Assembly: GCF_002280785.1 (NCBI RefSeq)
Contig: NZ_NCEQ01000006.1
Location: 62,001-126,000, forward strand
Source: Brevundimonas subvibrioides
GTDB taxonomy: Bacteria > Pseudomonadota > Alphaproteobacteria > Caulobacterales > Caulobacteraceae
Length of the DNA stretch: 64,000 bases
Direction of reading: 5' to 3'
Positions 33,209 to 42,389 of the stretch are shown one piece after another. The notes beneath the pieces are model-generated. The model searched no databases and was not told the origin of the DNA. It worked only from the letters and a program-made list of their open reading frames with translations. The number at the start of each line of letters is the position of its first letter. Positions within the stretch are counted from its first letter, which is position 1. The translations under genes and the position numbers were made by a program.

Positions 33209-34990
33209 ATGCTCGATCGTCGTAGCCTCATGCTCTCCGTCGCCGGCGCCGGCCTCATCGCCGCCCTTCCGGTCACGGCCTTCGCCCGGTCGCAGCAGGA
33301 CGCCGCGCTCGACGCCCTGCTGACCGAGTGGTTCTACGACAACGTCGAGCGCAGCCCGACCTTCGCCACCAGCCTGGGGATCGACAAGGACGACCGCGCT
33401 CATCTGGCGGGCCGTCTCGGCGACCTCAGCCTCGAGGCGGAAGCTGAGGACAAGGCGCGCGACATCGCCCGCTGGGAGCGGCTCAAGGCCTGGTCGAGCG
33501 AGGGCCTCTCGGACAGCATGAGAGTCACCCTGGCGGTCTCGCAATTCCAGGCCGAGACGGCCGCGATGCGCGCCGAACTGCCCTTCGTCGGCTCGCCCTA
33601 TATCGTCGCCCAGAACGGCGGCACCTATTTCAGCGTCCCCGACTTTATGACCAACCAGCACCGGCTGGAGACCACGGCCGACGCCGAGGCCTTCCTGTCG
33701 CGGCTCAAGGCCTTCGCGGTCCAGCTGGATCAGGAGAACGCCCGGCTTGAGGCGGACGCCGGGGCGGGCATCACCCTGCCGGCCGTGATCATGGACAAGA
33801 CCCTGACCCAGCTGAAGACGCTGCGCGATACGCCCGCCGCCGAGATGGCCATGGTCCAGGCCCTGGTCCGCAAGACCGGCGAGAAGTCGCTAGCCGGAGA
33901 CTGGGGCGCCCGCGCCGCCGTCATCGTCGACGAAGAGATCAGGCCGGCCCTGACCCGCCAGATCGCGGTGTTCGAGGCCCAGCGCCCGACCGCCTCGAAC
34001 GATGTCGGTGTCTGGCGCCTGCCGCAGGGCGAACGGCTCTACAACCTCGGCATCCGGGGTTACACGACCACCACCTACACCGGCGCCGAGATTCACGAGA
34101 TCGGCCTGCAGCAGGTCGCCTCGATCCAGGCCGAGATCGACACCATCCTCAAGAGCCTCGGCATGACCGAGGGCACGGTCGGCGAACGGGTCAATGCGCT
34201 CGGCCAGGACCCGCAGCACCTGTGGCCCAACACCGACGAGGGCAAGGTCGCCCTGATCGCATCACTGAACGACATGGTCGCGGCCATCACGCCGCGCCTG
34301 CCGGAGGTCTTTTCGACCCTGCCCCAGGCGCCGGTCGAGATCCGGCGCGTGCCGGTGTCGATCCAGATCGGGGCGCCGGGCGGCTACTACCAGGCGGCGT
34401 CGCTGGATGGCTCGCGACCGGGCGCCTATTACATCAACCTGCGCGACACGGCGAACCGGCCGAAATGGTCGTTGCCGACCCTGACCTATCATGAGGCGGT
34501 GCCGGGCCATCACTTCCAGATCTCGGTTGCGCGCGAGGCCGGGACCCTGCCGATCTATCGCCGGGCCAGCGGCTTCTCGGCCTACAATGAGGGTTGGGCC
34601 CTGTACTCGGAGCGCGTCGCTGCCGATGACCTCAACATGTACGAGGGCAACCCGCTGGGTCGGATCGGCTACCTCCAGGCCTACCTCTTCCGCGCCGTCC
34701 GCCTGGTCGTCGATACCGGCCTGCACGACAAGCGCTGGAGCCGCGGACAGGCCATCGCCTATATGATCGCCGAGGCCGCGACCCCGGCCAACTCGGCCCA
34801 GTCCGAGGTCGATCGCTACATTGTCTGGCCGGGTCAGGCCTGCTCCTACAAGCTGGGTCAGACCGTCATCGAGGGCCTGCGTCAGGAGGCGGAAGCGAAG
34901 CCCGGCTTCGACATCAAGGCCTTCCACGACCGGATGCTCCTCAACGGCTCGGTGCCGCTGGCGGTGCTTCAGGGCATCATGCGGGCGTAA
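33209..34990 (+). CDS. DUF885 family protein, copy 1 (predicted secreted metalloprotein)
   Basis: A 593-residue DUF885 protein. The N-terminus (MLDRRSLMLSVAGAG...AFA) has a twin-arginine and hydrophobic core, so Tat export is likely. The zinc-type motif THEAVPGHHFQ-like stretch (TYHEAVPGHHFQ) and the following YNEGWALYSERV are conserved in the family, as is GAPGGYYQAASLDGSRPG. DUF885 proteins resemble gluzincin-type peptidases but their substrates are unknown. It is the first of three copies within 7 kb; a fourth is at 45565. GGAAGG precedes the ATG at 33209. Transcript control is probably separate from the M61 gene because a 257-base gap with repeats lies between. Confidence 0.9.
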   Translation: MLDRRSLMLSVAGAGLIAALPVTAFARSQQDAALDALLTEWFYDNVERSPTFATSLGIDKDDRAHLAGRLGDLSLEAEAEDKARDIARWERLKAWSSEGLSDSMRVTLAVSQFQAETAAMRAELPFVGSPYIVAQNGGTYFSVPDFMTNQHRLETTADAEAFLSRLKAFAVQLDQENARLEADAGAGITLPAVIMDKTLTQLKTLRDTPAAEMAMVQALVRKTGEKSLAGDWGARAAVIVDEEIRPALTRQIAVFEAQRPTASNDVGVWRLPQGERLYNLGIRGYTTTTYTGAEIHEIGLQQVASIQAEIDTILKSLGMTEGTVGERVNALGQDPQHLWPNTDEGKVALIASLNDMVAAITPRLPEVFSTLPQAPVEIRRVPVSIQIGAPGGYYQAASLDGSRPGAYYINLRDTANRPKWSLPTLTYHEAVPGHHFQISVAREAGTLPIYRRASGFSAYNEGWALYSERVAADDLNMYEGNPLGRIGYLQAYLFRAVRLVVDTGLHDKRWSRGQAIAYMIAEAATPANSAQSEVDRYIVWPGQACSYKLGQTVIEGLRQEAEAKPGFDIKAFHDRMLLNGSVPLAVLQGIMRA

Positions 34991-35116
34991 TCCTCCCCCA
35001 TCGGGGGAGGGGGACCACGAAGTGGTGGAGGGGGCCGGCCTCAAACTCTGGCGTCTGGGGCGAGCCCCCTCCGTCTCTACGCTTCGCTTCGAGCCACCTC
35101 CCCCGACGGGGGAGGA
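34991..35116. repeat. Intergenic palindromic element, family A, copy 2
   Basis: Arms TCCTCCCCC/GGGGGAGGA enclose GGAGGGGGC and GAGCCCCCTCC, as in the copy at 3475. It begins at the first base after the DUF885 stop. Its right 40 bases lie inside the LysR reading frame and encode that protein's last residues, so the element extends into coding sequence. Confidence 0.85.
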
Positions 35117-36027
35117 AGAAGCGCGATCTCGGCGGCGATGTCGGGATCGGCTGCGGCCTCGGCCAGCAGCCAGTCGCGGAAGCGGGCGATCTTGGGCGAT
35201 CGCCTGCGGTCCTCCGGCCAGGCGATGAAATAGCCTTTCGACAGTCTCACCGTCTGGCGGAACGGCCGGACCAGCAGCCCCGCCCTGATCTCCCGGGCGA
35301 ACAGGATCGGCGACCCCAGGGCGACCCCCTGACCACCCATGGCCGCCGCGACCTCCAGCCCCTGGATGTCGGCCCGCAGCCGGGACGCGGGCGTCGCGGC
35401 CGTCGTGACCCCGGCGCAGGCGAACCAGGCCGCCCACTCCTTCTCATCCCCGACCCGGGGCGCATCGACCAGGTCGGCCGGAGTCTCCAGCCCCAGCCGC
35501 TCGCACAGGGCCGGACTGCAAAGGGGGGTGAACACGCTGGGCATCAGCATGGCGCATTCGACGCCCGGCCAGTCGCCGTCCCCGGACCTCAGGGCGATGT
35601 CCATGTTTTCGCGCGCCAGGTCGATGATGGTTGGACTGGTGTCCAGCCGCACCGCCAGCCCCGGATTGGCGACCTGGAACGCCCCCAGCCGGGGCGCCAG
35701 CCACTGGGTCGCGAGGGTCGTCAGGGTGGTGATCGAGAGTACGCCCTGATCCGCCTCGGTCACCTCGGCGAAGGCGCGGCGGAGAAGGGTCATGGCCTCG
35801 GTCGCGGCCCGCGAAAGCCGCTCACCTGGTTCCGTCGGCTGCACCTCCCTCGGCAGGCGACGGAACAGGCTGAAACCCAGCCGCGTCTCCAGCGCCTTGA
35901 TCTGCCAGCTGACCGCCGCCTGGGTCATGCCCAGTTCCTCCGCCGCGCGGGTGAAGCTGTTCAGACGCGCAGCCGCCTCGAACACGCGGATCGACGAAAG
36001 GGGGAGGCCGGCAAGCGGATCAGGCAT
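35077..36027 (-). CDS. LysR family transcriptional regulator (GcvA-like)
   Basis: A 316-residue LysR-type regulator. The N-terminal helix-turn-helix (SSIRVFEAAARLNSFTRAAEELGMTQAAVSWQI) carries the GcvA/AmpR-like pattern, and the substrate-binding domain follows (ITTLTTLATQWLAPRL). The last residues (PPPSGEVARSEA) are encoded inside a family A repeat, so the natural C-terminus was probably extended or replaced by that element. It diverges from a small ORF at 36127 with about 100 bases between, the usual LysR arrangement. Its position inside the DUF885 block suggests control of the DUF885 genes or of the small ORF, but no target is proven. Confidence 0.9.
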   Translation of the reverse strand: MPDPLAGLPLSSIRVFEAAARLNSFTRAAEELGMTQAAVSWQIKALETRLGFSLFRRLPREVQPTEPGERLSRAATEAMTLLRRAFAEVTEADQGVLSITTLTTLATQWLAPRLGAFQVANPGLAVRLDTSPTIIDLARENMDIALRSGDGDWPGVECAMLMPSVFTPLCSPALCERLGLETPADLVDAPRVGDEKEWAAWFACAGVTTAATPASRLRADIQGLEVAAAMGGQGVALGSPILFAREIRAGLLVRPFRQTVRLSKGYFIAWPEDRRRSPKIARFRDWLLAEAAADPDIAAEIALLPPPSGEVARSEA

Positions 36028-36126
36028 AAGGGCACCTATGGCTAACCTGTCATACTACTGGTTTGCGAACGGGTGTTGTCAAGCCGATACGTCCAATATC
36101 GAAGGCAATCGGAACGGGAGACCGCC

Positions 36127-36300
36127 ATGGAAGAGATCCATCATAAACATAAGGACACCGCGTGGGGCTGGCTGGCTGTCGTCGTCGCCGTCCTCGACGG
36201 ATTTCCCAGGCGCCGCGCGCGGACGCCGGCGGCGCAGCGCCGTTCGACGGACGTGGTGACCCCCTGGAGCCACCATTCGCCCAGCGGCTGGTCCGCCTGA
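36127..36300 (+). CDS. Small hypothetical protein divergent from LysR
   Basis: A 57-residue ORF starting at an ATG (36127) with GGGAG six bases upstream. It is histidine-rich at the start (MEEIHHKHKDTAW), has a short hydrophobic stretch (GWLAVVVAVLDGF), then a basic arginine-rich part (PRRRARTP). The hydrophobic stretch followed by positive charges could be a membrane peptide with the C-terminus inside. It faces the LysR gene across about 100 bases and may be its regulated target. No similarity is recognised, so it may also be non-coding. Confidence 0.5.
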   Translation: MEEIHHKHKDTAWGWLAVVVAVLDGFPRRRARTPAAQRRSTDVVTPWSHHSPSGWSA

Positions 36301-36377
36301 CGGATTTGTAACGACAGAGCGCTTGTCCAGGCGGCGTGGTTGGTGACCAATGCTCCCGTCATTTTCGGGAGCCCGCC

Positions 36378-38204
36378 ATGATCGATCGTCGCCGCCTGAT
36401 GTTCACCGCCGCCGCCGGAGCCAGCCTGCTGGCGGCCGGGCAGGTCATCGCCCGGCCCCAGGCCGGAACGGCATCGGCGGCCTTCACGGCGGTCATGAAT
36501 TCGATGGTTCAGGAGACGCTGATGACGTCTCCGGAGCTGCTGACCTCGCTTGGCTTCGACAAGGGTCCGAACGCGCCGATGAAGGCCCGGCTCGACGACC
36601 GGTCCCAGGCCAAGATCGATGCGGACAAGGCGACCTTCCGCCGGCAGATGACCGAGCTGAAGGCCATCGACCGCGCCGCCCTGAGCACCGACGAGAAGGT
36701 CTGGTACGATTCGCTTGAGTATTTCGGCGACACGGCCATGATCGGCTACGCCTTCCCCTACGGCGGCGGGTTTAGCCCCTCGCCCTATAGCGTCAGCCAA
36801 CTGACCGGGTCCTATCAGGGGATTCCCGACTTCCTCGACAGCCAGCACTCGATCGAGACGTCGGAGGATGCCGAGGCCTACCTCAGCCGCGTCTCGGCCT
36901 TCGCCACGGCCCTGGACCAGGAGACGGCGCGAATCGAGGCCGAGTTCGAGGCCGGGGCGGTCCCGCCCGATTTCATCATCGCCCGCACCCTGAGCCAGAT
37001 GGAGTCGCTTATGTCGCCTGGCGCGGCGGGGACGACTCTGGTCCAGTCGGTCGTCCGCCGGACGGGTGAGAAGTTGATCTCCGGCGACTGGGGCTCGCGC
37101 GCCGAGGCCATCGTCAACGACGCCGTGTTCCCGGCCCTGAGCCGTCAGGCGGACGCGCTGCGGGCGCGTCAGGCCGGGGCGACCCATGACGCCGGCGTCT
37201 GGCGCCTGCCGAACGGCGAGGACTTTTATCGCTTCGGCATCAAGAGCTACACGACGACCGACCTGTCGGGCGACGAGATCCACGAGATCGGCCTGGCCCA
37301 GCTGGCCGAGCTGTCGGCCCGCGCCGACGAACTGCTGAAGGCCCAGGGTCTGACGCAGGGATCGGTGGGCGCGCGGATCAAGGCGCTCGGCGAAGACCCG
37401 GCCCAGCGCTATGCCAATACGGACGAGGCCAAGGAGCAGTTGCTGCGCGACCTCAATACCCAGACGGAGGAGGTCCGCCGCCGCATGCCGCAGTATTTCG
37501 GCCGCCTGCCGCAGGCCGCCGTCGAGATCCGGCGCGTGCCCAAGGCGATCGAGGCCGGCGCGCCGGGCGGCTACTACAACGCGCCCGCGCTGGATGGGTC
37601 GCGGCCGGGCATCTACTACATCAACCTGCGCGACACGGCGGAGTGGCCGAAGCTGCAGCTGCCGACCCTGACCTATCACGAGGCAGTGCCGGGCCATCAC
37701 CACCAGATCAGCCTGGCGCAGGAGAAGGCGAACACGCCGCTGCTGATGAAGGTGCTGGGCTTCTCGGCCTATTCGGAGGGCTGGGGTCTGTACGCCGAAC
37801 AGCTGGCCGACGAGATCGGCATGTACGAGAATAATCCGACCGGGAAGATCGGATACCTGCAGTCGCTGATGTTCCGGGCCACGCGTCTGGTGGTCGACAG
37901 CGGCATGCACGCCAAGCGCTGGAGCCGCGAACAGGCGATTCGCTTCATGGTCGATGCGCTGGGCGACGCCGAGAGCGCGGTGACCACGGAGATCGAACGC
38001 TACTGCGTCTGGCCGGGCCAGGCCTGCTCCTACAAGCTGGGCCACACCAAATGGGTCGAGCTGCGCGAGAGAGCGAAGGCGACGCTGGGCGACAGGTTCG
38101 ATATCAAGGCCTTCCACGACACGGGCATGAATACCGGCGGGGTTCCTTTGACGGTGCTCGAGCGGGTCATCACCGAATGGACGGCGGCCCAGGCGGCCGC
38201 CTGA
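36378..38204 (+). CDS. DUF885 family protein, copy 2 (predicted secreted metalloprotein)
   Basis: A 608-residue DUF885 protein. Start chosen at 36378 (MIDRRRLMFTAAAGASLLAAG), which gives a Tat-like signal peptide matching the other copies; an earlier in-frame start would add residues before the twin arginine. The family motif TYHEAVPGHHHQ and YSEGWGLYAEQLADEIGMY are present, plus GAPGGYYNAPALDGSRPG. Copy 3 follows after 24 bases, so the two are probably one operon. Peptidase-like fold is likely from the HExxxxH pattern; the substrate is unknown. Confidence 0.9.
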   Translation: MIDRRRLMFTAAAGASLLAAGQVIARPQAGTASAAFTAVMNSMVQETLMTSPELLTSLGFDKGPNAPMKARLDDRSQAKIDADKATFRRQMTELKAIDRAALSTDEKVWYDSLEYFGDTAMIGYAFPYGGGFSPSPYSVSQLTGSYQGIPDFLDSQHSIETSEDAEAYLSRVSAFATALDQETARIEAEFEAGAVPPDFIIARTLSQMESLMSPGAAGTTLVQSVVRRTGEKLISGDWGSRAEAIVNDAVFPALSRQADALRARQAGATHDAGVWRLPNGEDFYRFGIKSYTTTDLSGDEIHEIGLAQLAELSARADELLKAQGLTQGSVGARIKALGEDPAQRYANTDEAKEQLLRDLNTQTEEVRRRMPQYFGRLPQAAVEIRRVPKAIEAGAPGGYYNAPALDGSRPGIYYINLRDTAEWPKLQLPTLTYHEAVPGHHHQISLAQEKANTPLLMKVLGFSAYSEGWGLYAEQLADEIGMYENNPTGKIGYLQSLMFRATRLVVDSGMHAKRWSREQAIRFMVDALGDAESAVTTEIERYCVWPGQACSYKLGHTKWVELRERAKATLGDRFDIKAFHDTGMNTGGVPLTVLERVITEWTAAQAAA

Positions 38205-38228
38205 TCCTCGAACCTCAAGGATACCGAC

Positions 38229-40028
38229 ATGATCGACCGTCGCCGCCTGCTCGGCTCCGCCGCCGCCGCGGCGGGGCTCGCCGCCCTGCCGACCCTGGCC
38301 TTCGCTCGTCCTGCGGATGAGGACGCGCGCCTGGACGCGATCCTGTCCCGCCAGTTCGAGGCCGACCTGAACGACGCCCCGCAGCAGGCGACATCGCTCG
38401 GTCTGGATGTCGGCGCGCGGGCCGGCCAGCGCGCCCGCCTGAACGATCGCTCCCTCGCCCATGCCGAGGCCGGCCGGTCCGAGGCGCGGGCGCAGCTGGC
38501 CGAACTCCAGACCATCGATCCGGCCGCCCTCTCGAACGCAGGGCGACTGAGCTACGACATCCTGGGCTTCCAGAAGGAGGTCGCCGCGGCCGCGGCCGAC
38601 TTCCCGTGGCACACGGCCAGCGGCTGGCGGCGCACCCCCTACGCGGTTAGCCAGATCAACGGCGCCTATATCGACGTGCCGAGCTTCCTCGACACGACCC
38701 ATCCGGTGAAAACCCGCGAGGACGCCGACGCCTTCATCGAGCGGCTTAACGCCTTTGCCGGCGCGCTGGACGGCGACACCGAACGCAGCGTCGCCCACGC
38801 GGGGATGGGGGTGGTCGCGCCTGACTTCATCCTCGACACAACGATCCGGCAGTTGACGGCGCTGCGGGACCAGCCGGGCGCAGACCAGGCCATGGTCAGC
38901 AGCCTGGCCCGCAAGATGTCGGAGGCCGGCATCGAAGGCGACCACGTCGAGCGGGCGACGACCCTGCTGGACGGACCGGTGCGCGCCGCGCTGGAACGCC
39001 AGATCGAGGCCCTGAAGATCCAGCGCGAGAGCGCCGTCCACGACGCGGGCATCGGACGGCTGGCGCGCGGCGACGCCTACTACGCCCTGAACCTGAAGGC
39101 CTTCACCACCACGACCTCGACCGCCGCCGAGATCCACCAGCTGGGTCTGGACCAGGTCGCCGAGATTCAGGCCCAGGCCGATGAGCTGCTGAAGGGCGAG
39201 GGCTATTCCCAGGGGTCGGTCGCCGAGCGGATGGCGGCCCTGCGCACCGAGGCCCGGTTCGTGTGGCCCAATACAGACGCCGGTCGCGCGGACCTGCTGA
39301 CTTACCTGAATGCGGAGATGGACCGCGTCCGCGCGCGCATGCCCGAGGTCTTTGCCCGGGTTCCGATCAGCGAGTTCCTGGTCAACCGGGTCCCGCCCGC
39401 GATCGAGGCCGGGGCGCCCGGCGGCTACGCCCAGGGCGGCAGCCTGGATGGGACGCGGCCGGGCATCTACTTCATCAACCTCAAGGACACGGCGGACTGG
39501 CCGCGCTGGACGCTGAAGACCCTGACCTATCACGAGGCGGCGCCGGGTCACCTGTTCGAGGGCGCGCTGGCGCTGCAGTCGGCGGACCTGCCGCTCTATC
39601 GCAAGACGGTGGGGTTCTCGGCCTATGGCGAGGGCTGGGGGCTGTATGCGGAGCGGCTGGCCGATGAGCTGGGCCTGTACGACGGCGATCCATTCGGCCG
39701 CATCGGCTATCTGGAGAGCTTCCTGTTCCGTGCCTGCCGTCTGGTGGTCGACACCGGCCTGCATTCCAGGGGCTGGAGCCGCGAACAGGCGATCCGCTAC
39801 ATGGCCGAGAACGTCGGCGATCCGAACGAGACGGAGATCGACCGCTATTGTTCCGCGCCGGGTCAGGCCTGTTCCTACAAGATGGGCGAGATCGCGATCA
39901 CGGCCCTGCGTGAGGATGTGAAGGGCCGTCCGGGCTTCGACCTGAAGCGGTTCCACTCGGCCGTGCTGGAGGGCGGGCGGATGCCGTTGACGGTCCTGGA
40001 GCGCCGGGTGAGGGCGGCCTTCGCCTGA
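38229..40028 (+). CDS. DUF885 family protein, copy 3 with diverged metal motif
   Basis: A 599-residue DUF885 protein with a Tat-like signal (MIDRRRLLGSAAAAAGLAALPTLAFA). The metal-site motif reads TYHEAAPGHLFEGAL, where the other three copies have HEAVPGHH; the histidine after GH is leucine and the following glutamine is glutamate. The downstream YGEGWGLYAERLADELGLY is intact. It lies 24 bases after copy 2 and ends the DUF885 block; downstream is a non-coding stretch holding the right inverted repeat. The altered residue suggests changed specificity or reduced activity. Confidence 0.9.
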   Translation: MIDRRRLLGSAAAAAGLAALPTLAFARPADEDARLDAILSRQFEADLNDAPQQATSLGLDVGARAGQRARLNDRSLAHAEAGRSEARAQLAELQTIDPAALSNAGRLSYDILGFQKEVAAAAADFPWHTASGWRRTPYAVSQINGAYIDVPSFLDTTHPVKTREDADAFIERLNAFAGALDGDTERSVAHAGMGVVAPDFILDTTIRQLTALRDQPGADQAMVSSLARKMSEAGIEGDHVERATTLLDGPVRAALERQIEALKIQRESAVHDAGIGRLARGDAYYALNLKAFTTTTSTAAEIHQLGLDQVAEIQAQADELLKGEGYSQGSVAERMAALRTEARFVWPNTDAGRADLLTYLNAEMDRVRARMPEVFARVPISEFLVNRVPPAIEAGAPGGYAQGGSLDGTRPGIYFINLKDTADWPRWTLKTLTYHEAAPGHLFEGALALQSADLPLYRKTVGFSAYGEGWGLYAERLADELGLYDGDPFGRIGYLESFLFRACRLVVDTGLHSRGWSREQAIRYMAENVGDPNETEIDRYCSAPGQACSYKMGEIAITALREDVKGRPGFDLKRFHSAVLEGGRMPLTVLERRVRAAFA

Positions 40029-40349
40029 TGCTTCTTGGAGCGCTACCGCTCGACGCGCCCCCCGGTCCGATCTCCGATCGGCCGGAGGACAGGCTCTGTC
40101 TCGCTGCTTGAGCGCTTTGTCCGGATCATCCGGACGAAAAACAGGATGACGAAACGGACGAACCGGTTAGTCGGTTGAGAGAAATCAACACCTTGTTCCA
40201 CCCGAAATGTCCGGTTCGACCGCAGTCCCGGCATTTGCCACCGGTGCTGAATTGAACCGTCAAAGATTCATTCCGGACGTGGGAAGCAGGGTCATGCTGC
40301 GCAAGGGGTGGGTAAGAATAAATTCTTTACCCCGGTTTGGGCAGGGAAA
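40029..40349. other. Intergenic region of 321 bases with inverted repeat, no gene seen
   Basis: Between the convergent DUF885 copy 3 and FAD oxidoreductase genes there is no credible ORF. The stretch holds a perfect 17-base palindrome (GTCCGGAT-C-ATCCGGAC, 40119-40135) and the right copy of the 39-base inverted repeat. From about 40130 on its base composition is noticeably more AT-rich than the coding DNA around it (for example AAGAATAAATTCTTTA at 40315-40330, itself nearly palindromic). No promoter could be assigned. Confidence 0.7.
40125..40163 (-). repeat. Right copy of the 39-base inverted repeat flanking the DUF885 block
   Basis: Its reverse complement matches 33138-33176 with three mismatches in 39 bases. 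The two copies face inward around a 7-kb block of three DUF885 genes, a LysR gene and a small ORF. It overlaps a perfect palindrome at its left end. Confidence 0.85.
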
Positions 40350-41261
40350 CTAGACGGTCTGCCCATCCTGCTGACGCAGGGTATTGTGGATGTCCGTGGC
40401 GGCGACAGCGGCCTCGGCGGTGGCGACAGCAATCTGGTTGAGGCCGCGCACGACGTCGCCAGCCGCATAGAGGCCGGGGACGCTGGTCTTCTGATGCAGA
40501 TCGACCTCGAGGCGGCCGTCGTCGGCCAGTCGTGCGCCGAGCGCCTGGGCCAGCCCGGCGTTCGGCGACGTGCCCAGCGCCGAATAGACGAGGTCGAACG
40601 ATCGGTCGGCGCCGCCCCAGCAGAAGGCGGTGACCCGGTCGCCTTCCAGTCGAACGGCTTCGATCGGCGTCTCGACCAGTTCGATGCCCAGACGCACCAG
40701 CGCGTCGCGCTCGGTCAGGTCGCCAGGCGGTCCGACGTGGATCAGGGTCACCCGGTTCGAATAGGTGCGCAGAAAGGCCGCCTCGCTCACGCCCTTGTCG
40801 CTGTGACCGAGGACCGCGACCGCCTTGTCGGTGGCTTCATAGCCGTCGCAGATCGGACAGATGCGGACGAGCGCCCGCTCGATGGCGCGCTCGACGCCCG
40901 GCAGATCGGGGTGATGGTCGACGACGCCGGTCGCCAGCAACACAGCCCGCGCCCGGACCTCGCGGCCGTCGATCGACGCGGTGAACCCCGCGCCGTCGCG
41001 GACGAGGCCCTGCACCCAGCCGGGCTCGATCCGCGCCCCATATTCCTCGGCCTGTTCGCGCATCCGGGCGAGGATGGCGTCGCCGCTGATCCCGGCAGGA
41101 AAGCCCGGCGTGTTGTGGCTGAGGGGGATCCAGCTCGCTCTGGGGCAGCCTCCGTCCGCGACAAGGACCGAGCGACGGAAGCGGGCGAGATAGTTGGCGG
41201 CCGTCAGCCCCCCAGGACCGGCGCCGACGACGAGGACGTCGATGTCCGTGCGAGCTGTCAC
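40350..41261 (-). CDS. Thioredoxin-reductase-like FAD/NAD(P) oxidoreductase
   Basis: A 303-residue two-dinucleotide-domain flavoprotein. The FAD motif is VLVVGAGPGGLTAANYLARF, the active-site-like pair is CPIC (RICPICDGYEA), and the C-terminal FAD contact is GLYAAGDVVRGLNQIAVATAEAA. True thioredoxin reductases have CATC, so CPIC fits the related NAD(P)/FAD oxidoreductases, and its electron acceptor is unknown. The GTG at 41261 overlaps the stop of the DUF1176 gene as GTGA, giving a good N-terminus (VTARTDIDVLVVG); earlier starts add an unrelated tail. It is probably co-translated with the DUF1176 lipoprotein. Confidence 0.87.
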   Translation of the reverse strand: MTARTDIDVLVVGAGPGGLTAANYLARFRRSVLVADGGCPRASWIPLSHNTPGFPAGISGDAILARMREQAEEYGARIEPGWVQGLVRDGAGFTASIDGREVRARAVLLATGVVDHHPDLPGVERAIERALVRICPICDGYEATDKAVAVLGHSDKGVSEAAFLRTYSNRVTLIHVGPPGDLTERDALVRLGIELVETPIEAVRLEGDRVTAFCWGGADRSFDLVYSALGTSPNAGLAQALGARLADDGRLEVDLHQKTSVPGLYAAGDVVRGLNQIAVATAEAAVAATDIHNTLRQQDGQTV

Positions 41262-42358
41262 TCGCTGACCCAGGTTGTCGGCCAGTAGTCGCCGGGCACG
41301 CCCCAGCATTCGGACATCTCCGACGACGACTTGAGGACGAAGCCCTGGCCGGTCCAGGTCCAGCTGTCAGCCATGCCGCAGTCGCCGAGGCCGCGCCCCT
41401 TGTTGAAGGCGTCGATTACCCGCGTCGCCGGGTCATAGGCGGCGTTGACCAACTGATCCTGAGGCTCGCCGGACGCAGTGGGGAAGGTGACCCGGCGCGG
41501 GTTGGCGCCCTGGGGCGTCGCGGTGAACCAGGCGCTGGAGAAGTTGTAGGCCCCGGCTCCGCACGGCACGCTCCACAGGACGGTGTTCGCGTCCAGCCGG
41601 GCGGAAGAGATCACCTTCTGCAGGTCGGGGTTGAAATCGGTGTCGGCGCGGCACTGGACCACGGCAGGCAGGGCCTCGATCGCGGCCGGCAGGGTCTGGC
41701 CCTCCTGATCGCCGTATCCTGTCTGGGACACGGCCGGCGCCGGCGTGACGCGGGGGACGGGAGCCGCCGCGGGGACGGCGGAGGCGGGGCGCGATCCCTT
41801 GCGGATCAGGGCGGTGGTCGTGTCCAGCCGTCCCTGATGCTCATCGATCCACAGGAGGGAGGCGGCGGCGCCGCTCAGGGAGATCGGCACGGTCTCGGCG
41901 CCGGCGTTCAGGGTCATGGTCTGGCCCTGAGCCATCTGATCGACCAGGGCGCGGGCCATCCCGGGACCGACCGTGGCGAGGGAGGGGGCGTCCTCGCCGG
42001 TCGCCGCCGTCAAGCCGTTGAAGGTGGTCGTGTCCACTCGCGCCGTTACCGGCCCGCTGAACCTCCCGTTCTCGGGCCAGAAGCCGACGGCGATCCGGGG
42101 CGTCGCCTCCGGTCCGGCGGCCATGGTGATCCGGACCCAGCCGGTTCCCTCGGTCGCATGACCGAAGGCGTGGCAGGTCCCGACGTTGTCGCAGACGACC
42201 AGCCAGTCGCGGAAGGTGCGCTGGTTCGGGTTCCGGGCGGCAGCCTCGGCGCCCGCCGACGCGCCGCGCACGCCGCCCCCGGGATCAGCCATGGCGGACT
42301 GGCCATCGCCACAGGAGGCCAGCAAGGCGGCCATGGCCGTCAGTGGGATCATACGCAT
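41258..42358 (-). CDS. DUF1176 domain-containing lipoprotein
   Basis: A 366-residue predicted lipoprotein; the lipobox is LLASC at residues 12-16. The mature part starts with RNPNQRTFRDWLVVCDNVGTCHAFG, typical of DUF1176 proteins, with conserved cysteines and a C-terminal TWTGQGFVLKSSSEMSECWG. The start at 42358 has GGGGGGAAAG before the ATG. Function of the family is unknown; it is often periplasmic. It is coupled to the FAD oxidoreductase gene (GTGA overlap), which may hint at a redox link through its cysteines, an inference only. Confidence 0.85.
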   Translation of the reverse strand: MRMIPLTAMAALLASCGDGQSAMADPGGGVRGASAGAEAAARNPNQRTFRDWLVVCDNVGTCHAFGHATEGTGWVRITMAAGPEATPRIAVGFWPENGRFSGPVTARVDTTTFNGLTAATGEDAPSLATVGPGMARALVDQMAQGQTMTLNAGAETVPISLSGAAASLLWIDEHQGRLDTTTALIRKGSRPASAVPAAAPVPRVTPAPAVSQTGYGDQEGQTLPAAIEALPAVVQCRADTDFNPDLQKVISSARLDANTVLWSVPCGAGAYNFSSAWFTATPQGANPRRVTFPTASGEPQDQLVNAAYDPATRVIDAFNKGRGLGDCGMADSWTWTGQGFVLKSSSEMSECWGVPGDYWPTTWVSE

Positions 42359-42389
42359 CGGTCTTTCCCCCCAATGCGCAGAGGCTGCC

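Noticed and set aside
36141-39956. Open frame of 1271 codons on the minus strand opposite two DUF885 genes
   Set aside because: It mirrors high-GC plus-strand genes with clear family motifs and signal peptides; the antisense product has no recognisable domain and is rich in Arg, Gly and Val as expected for a shadow frame.
33138-40163. Inverted repeats as ends of a transposon
   Set aside because: No transposase, no visible target duplication and only cargo-like chromosomal genes; kept as an open observation rather than a mobile element call.
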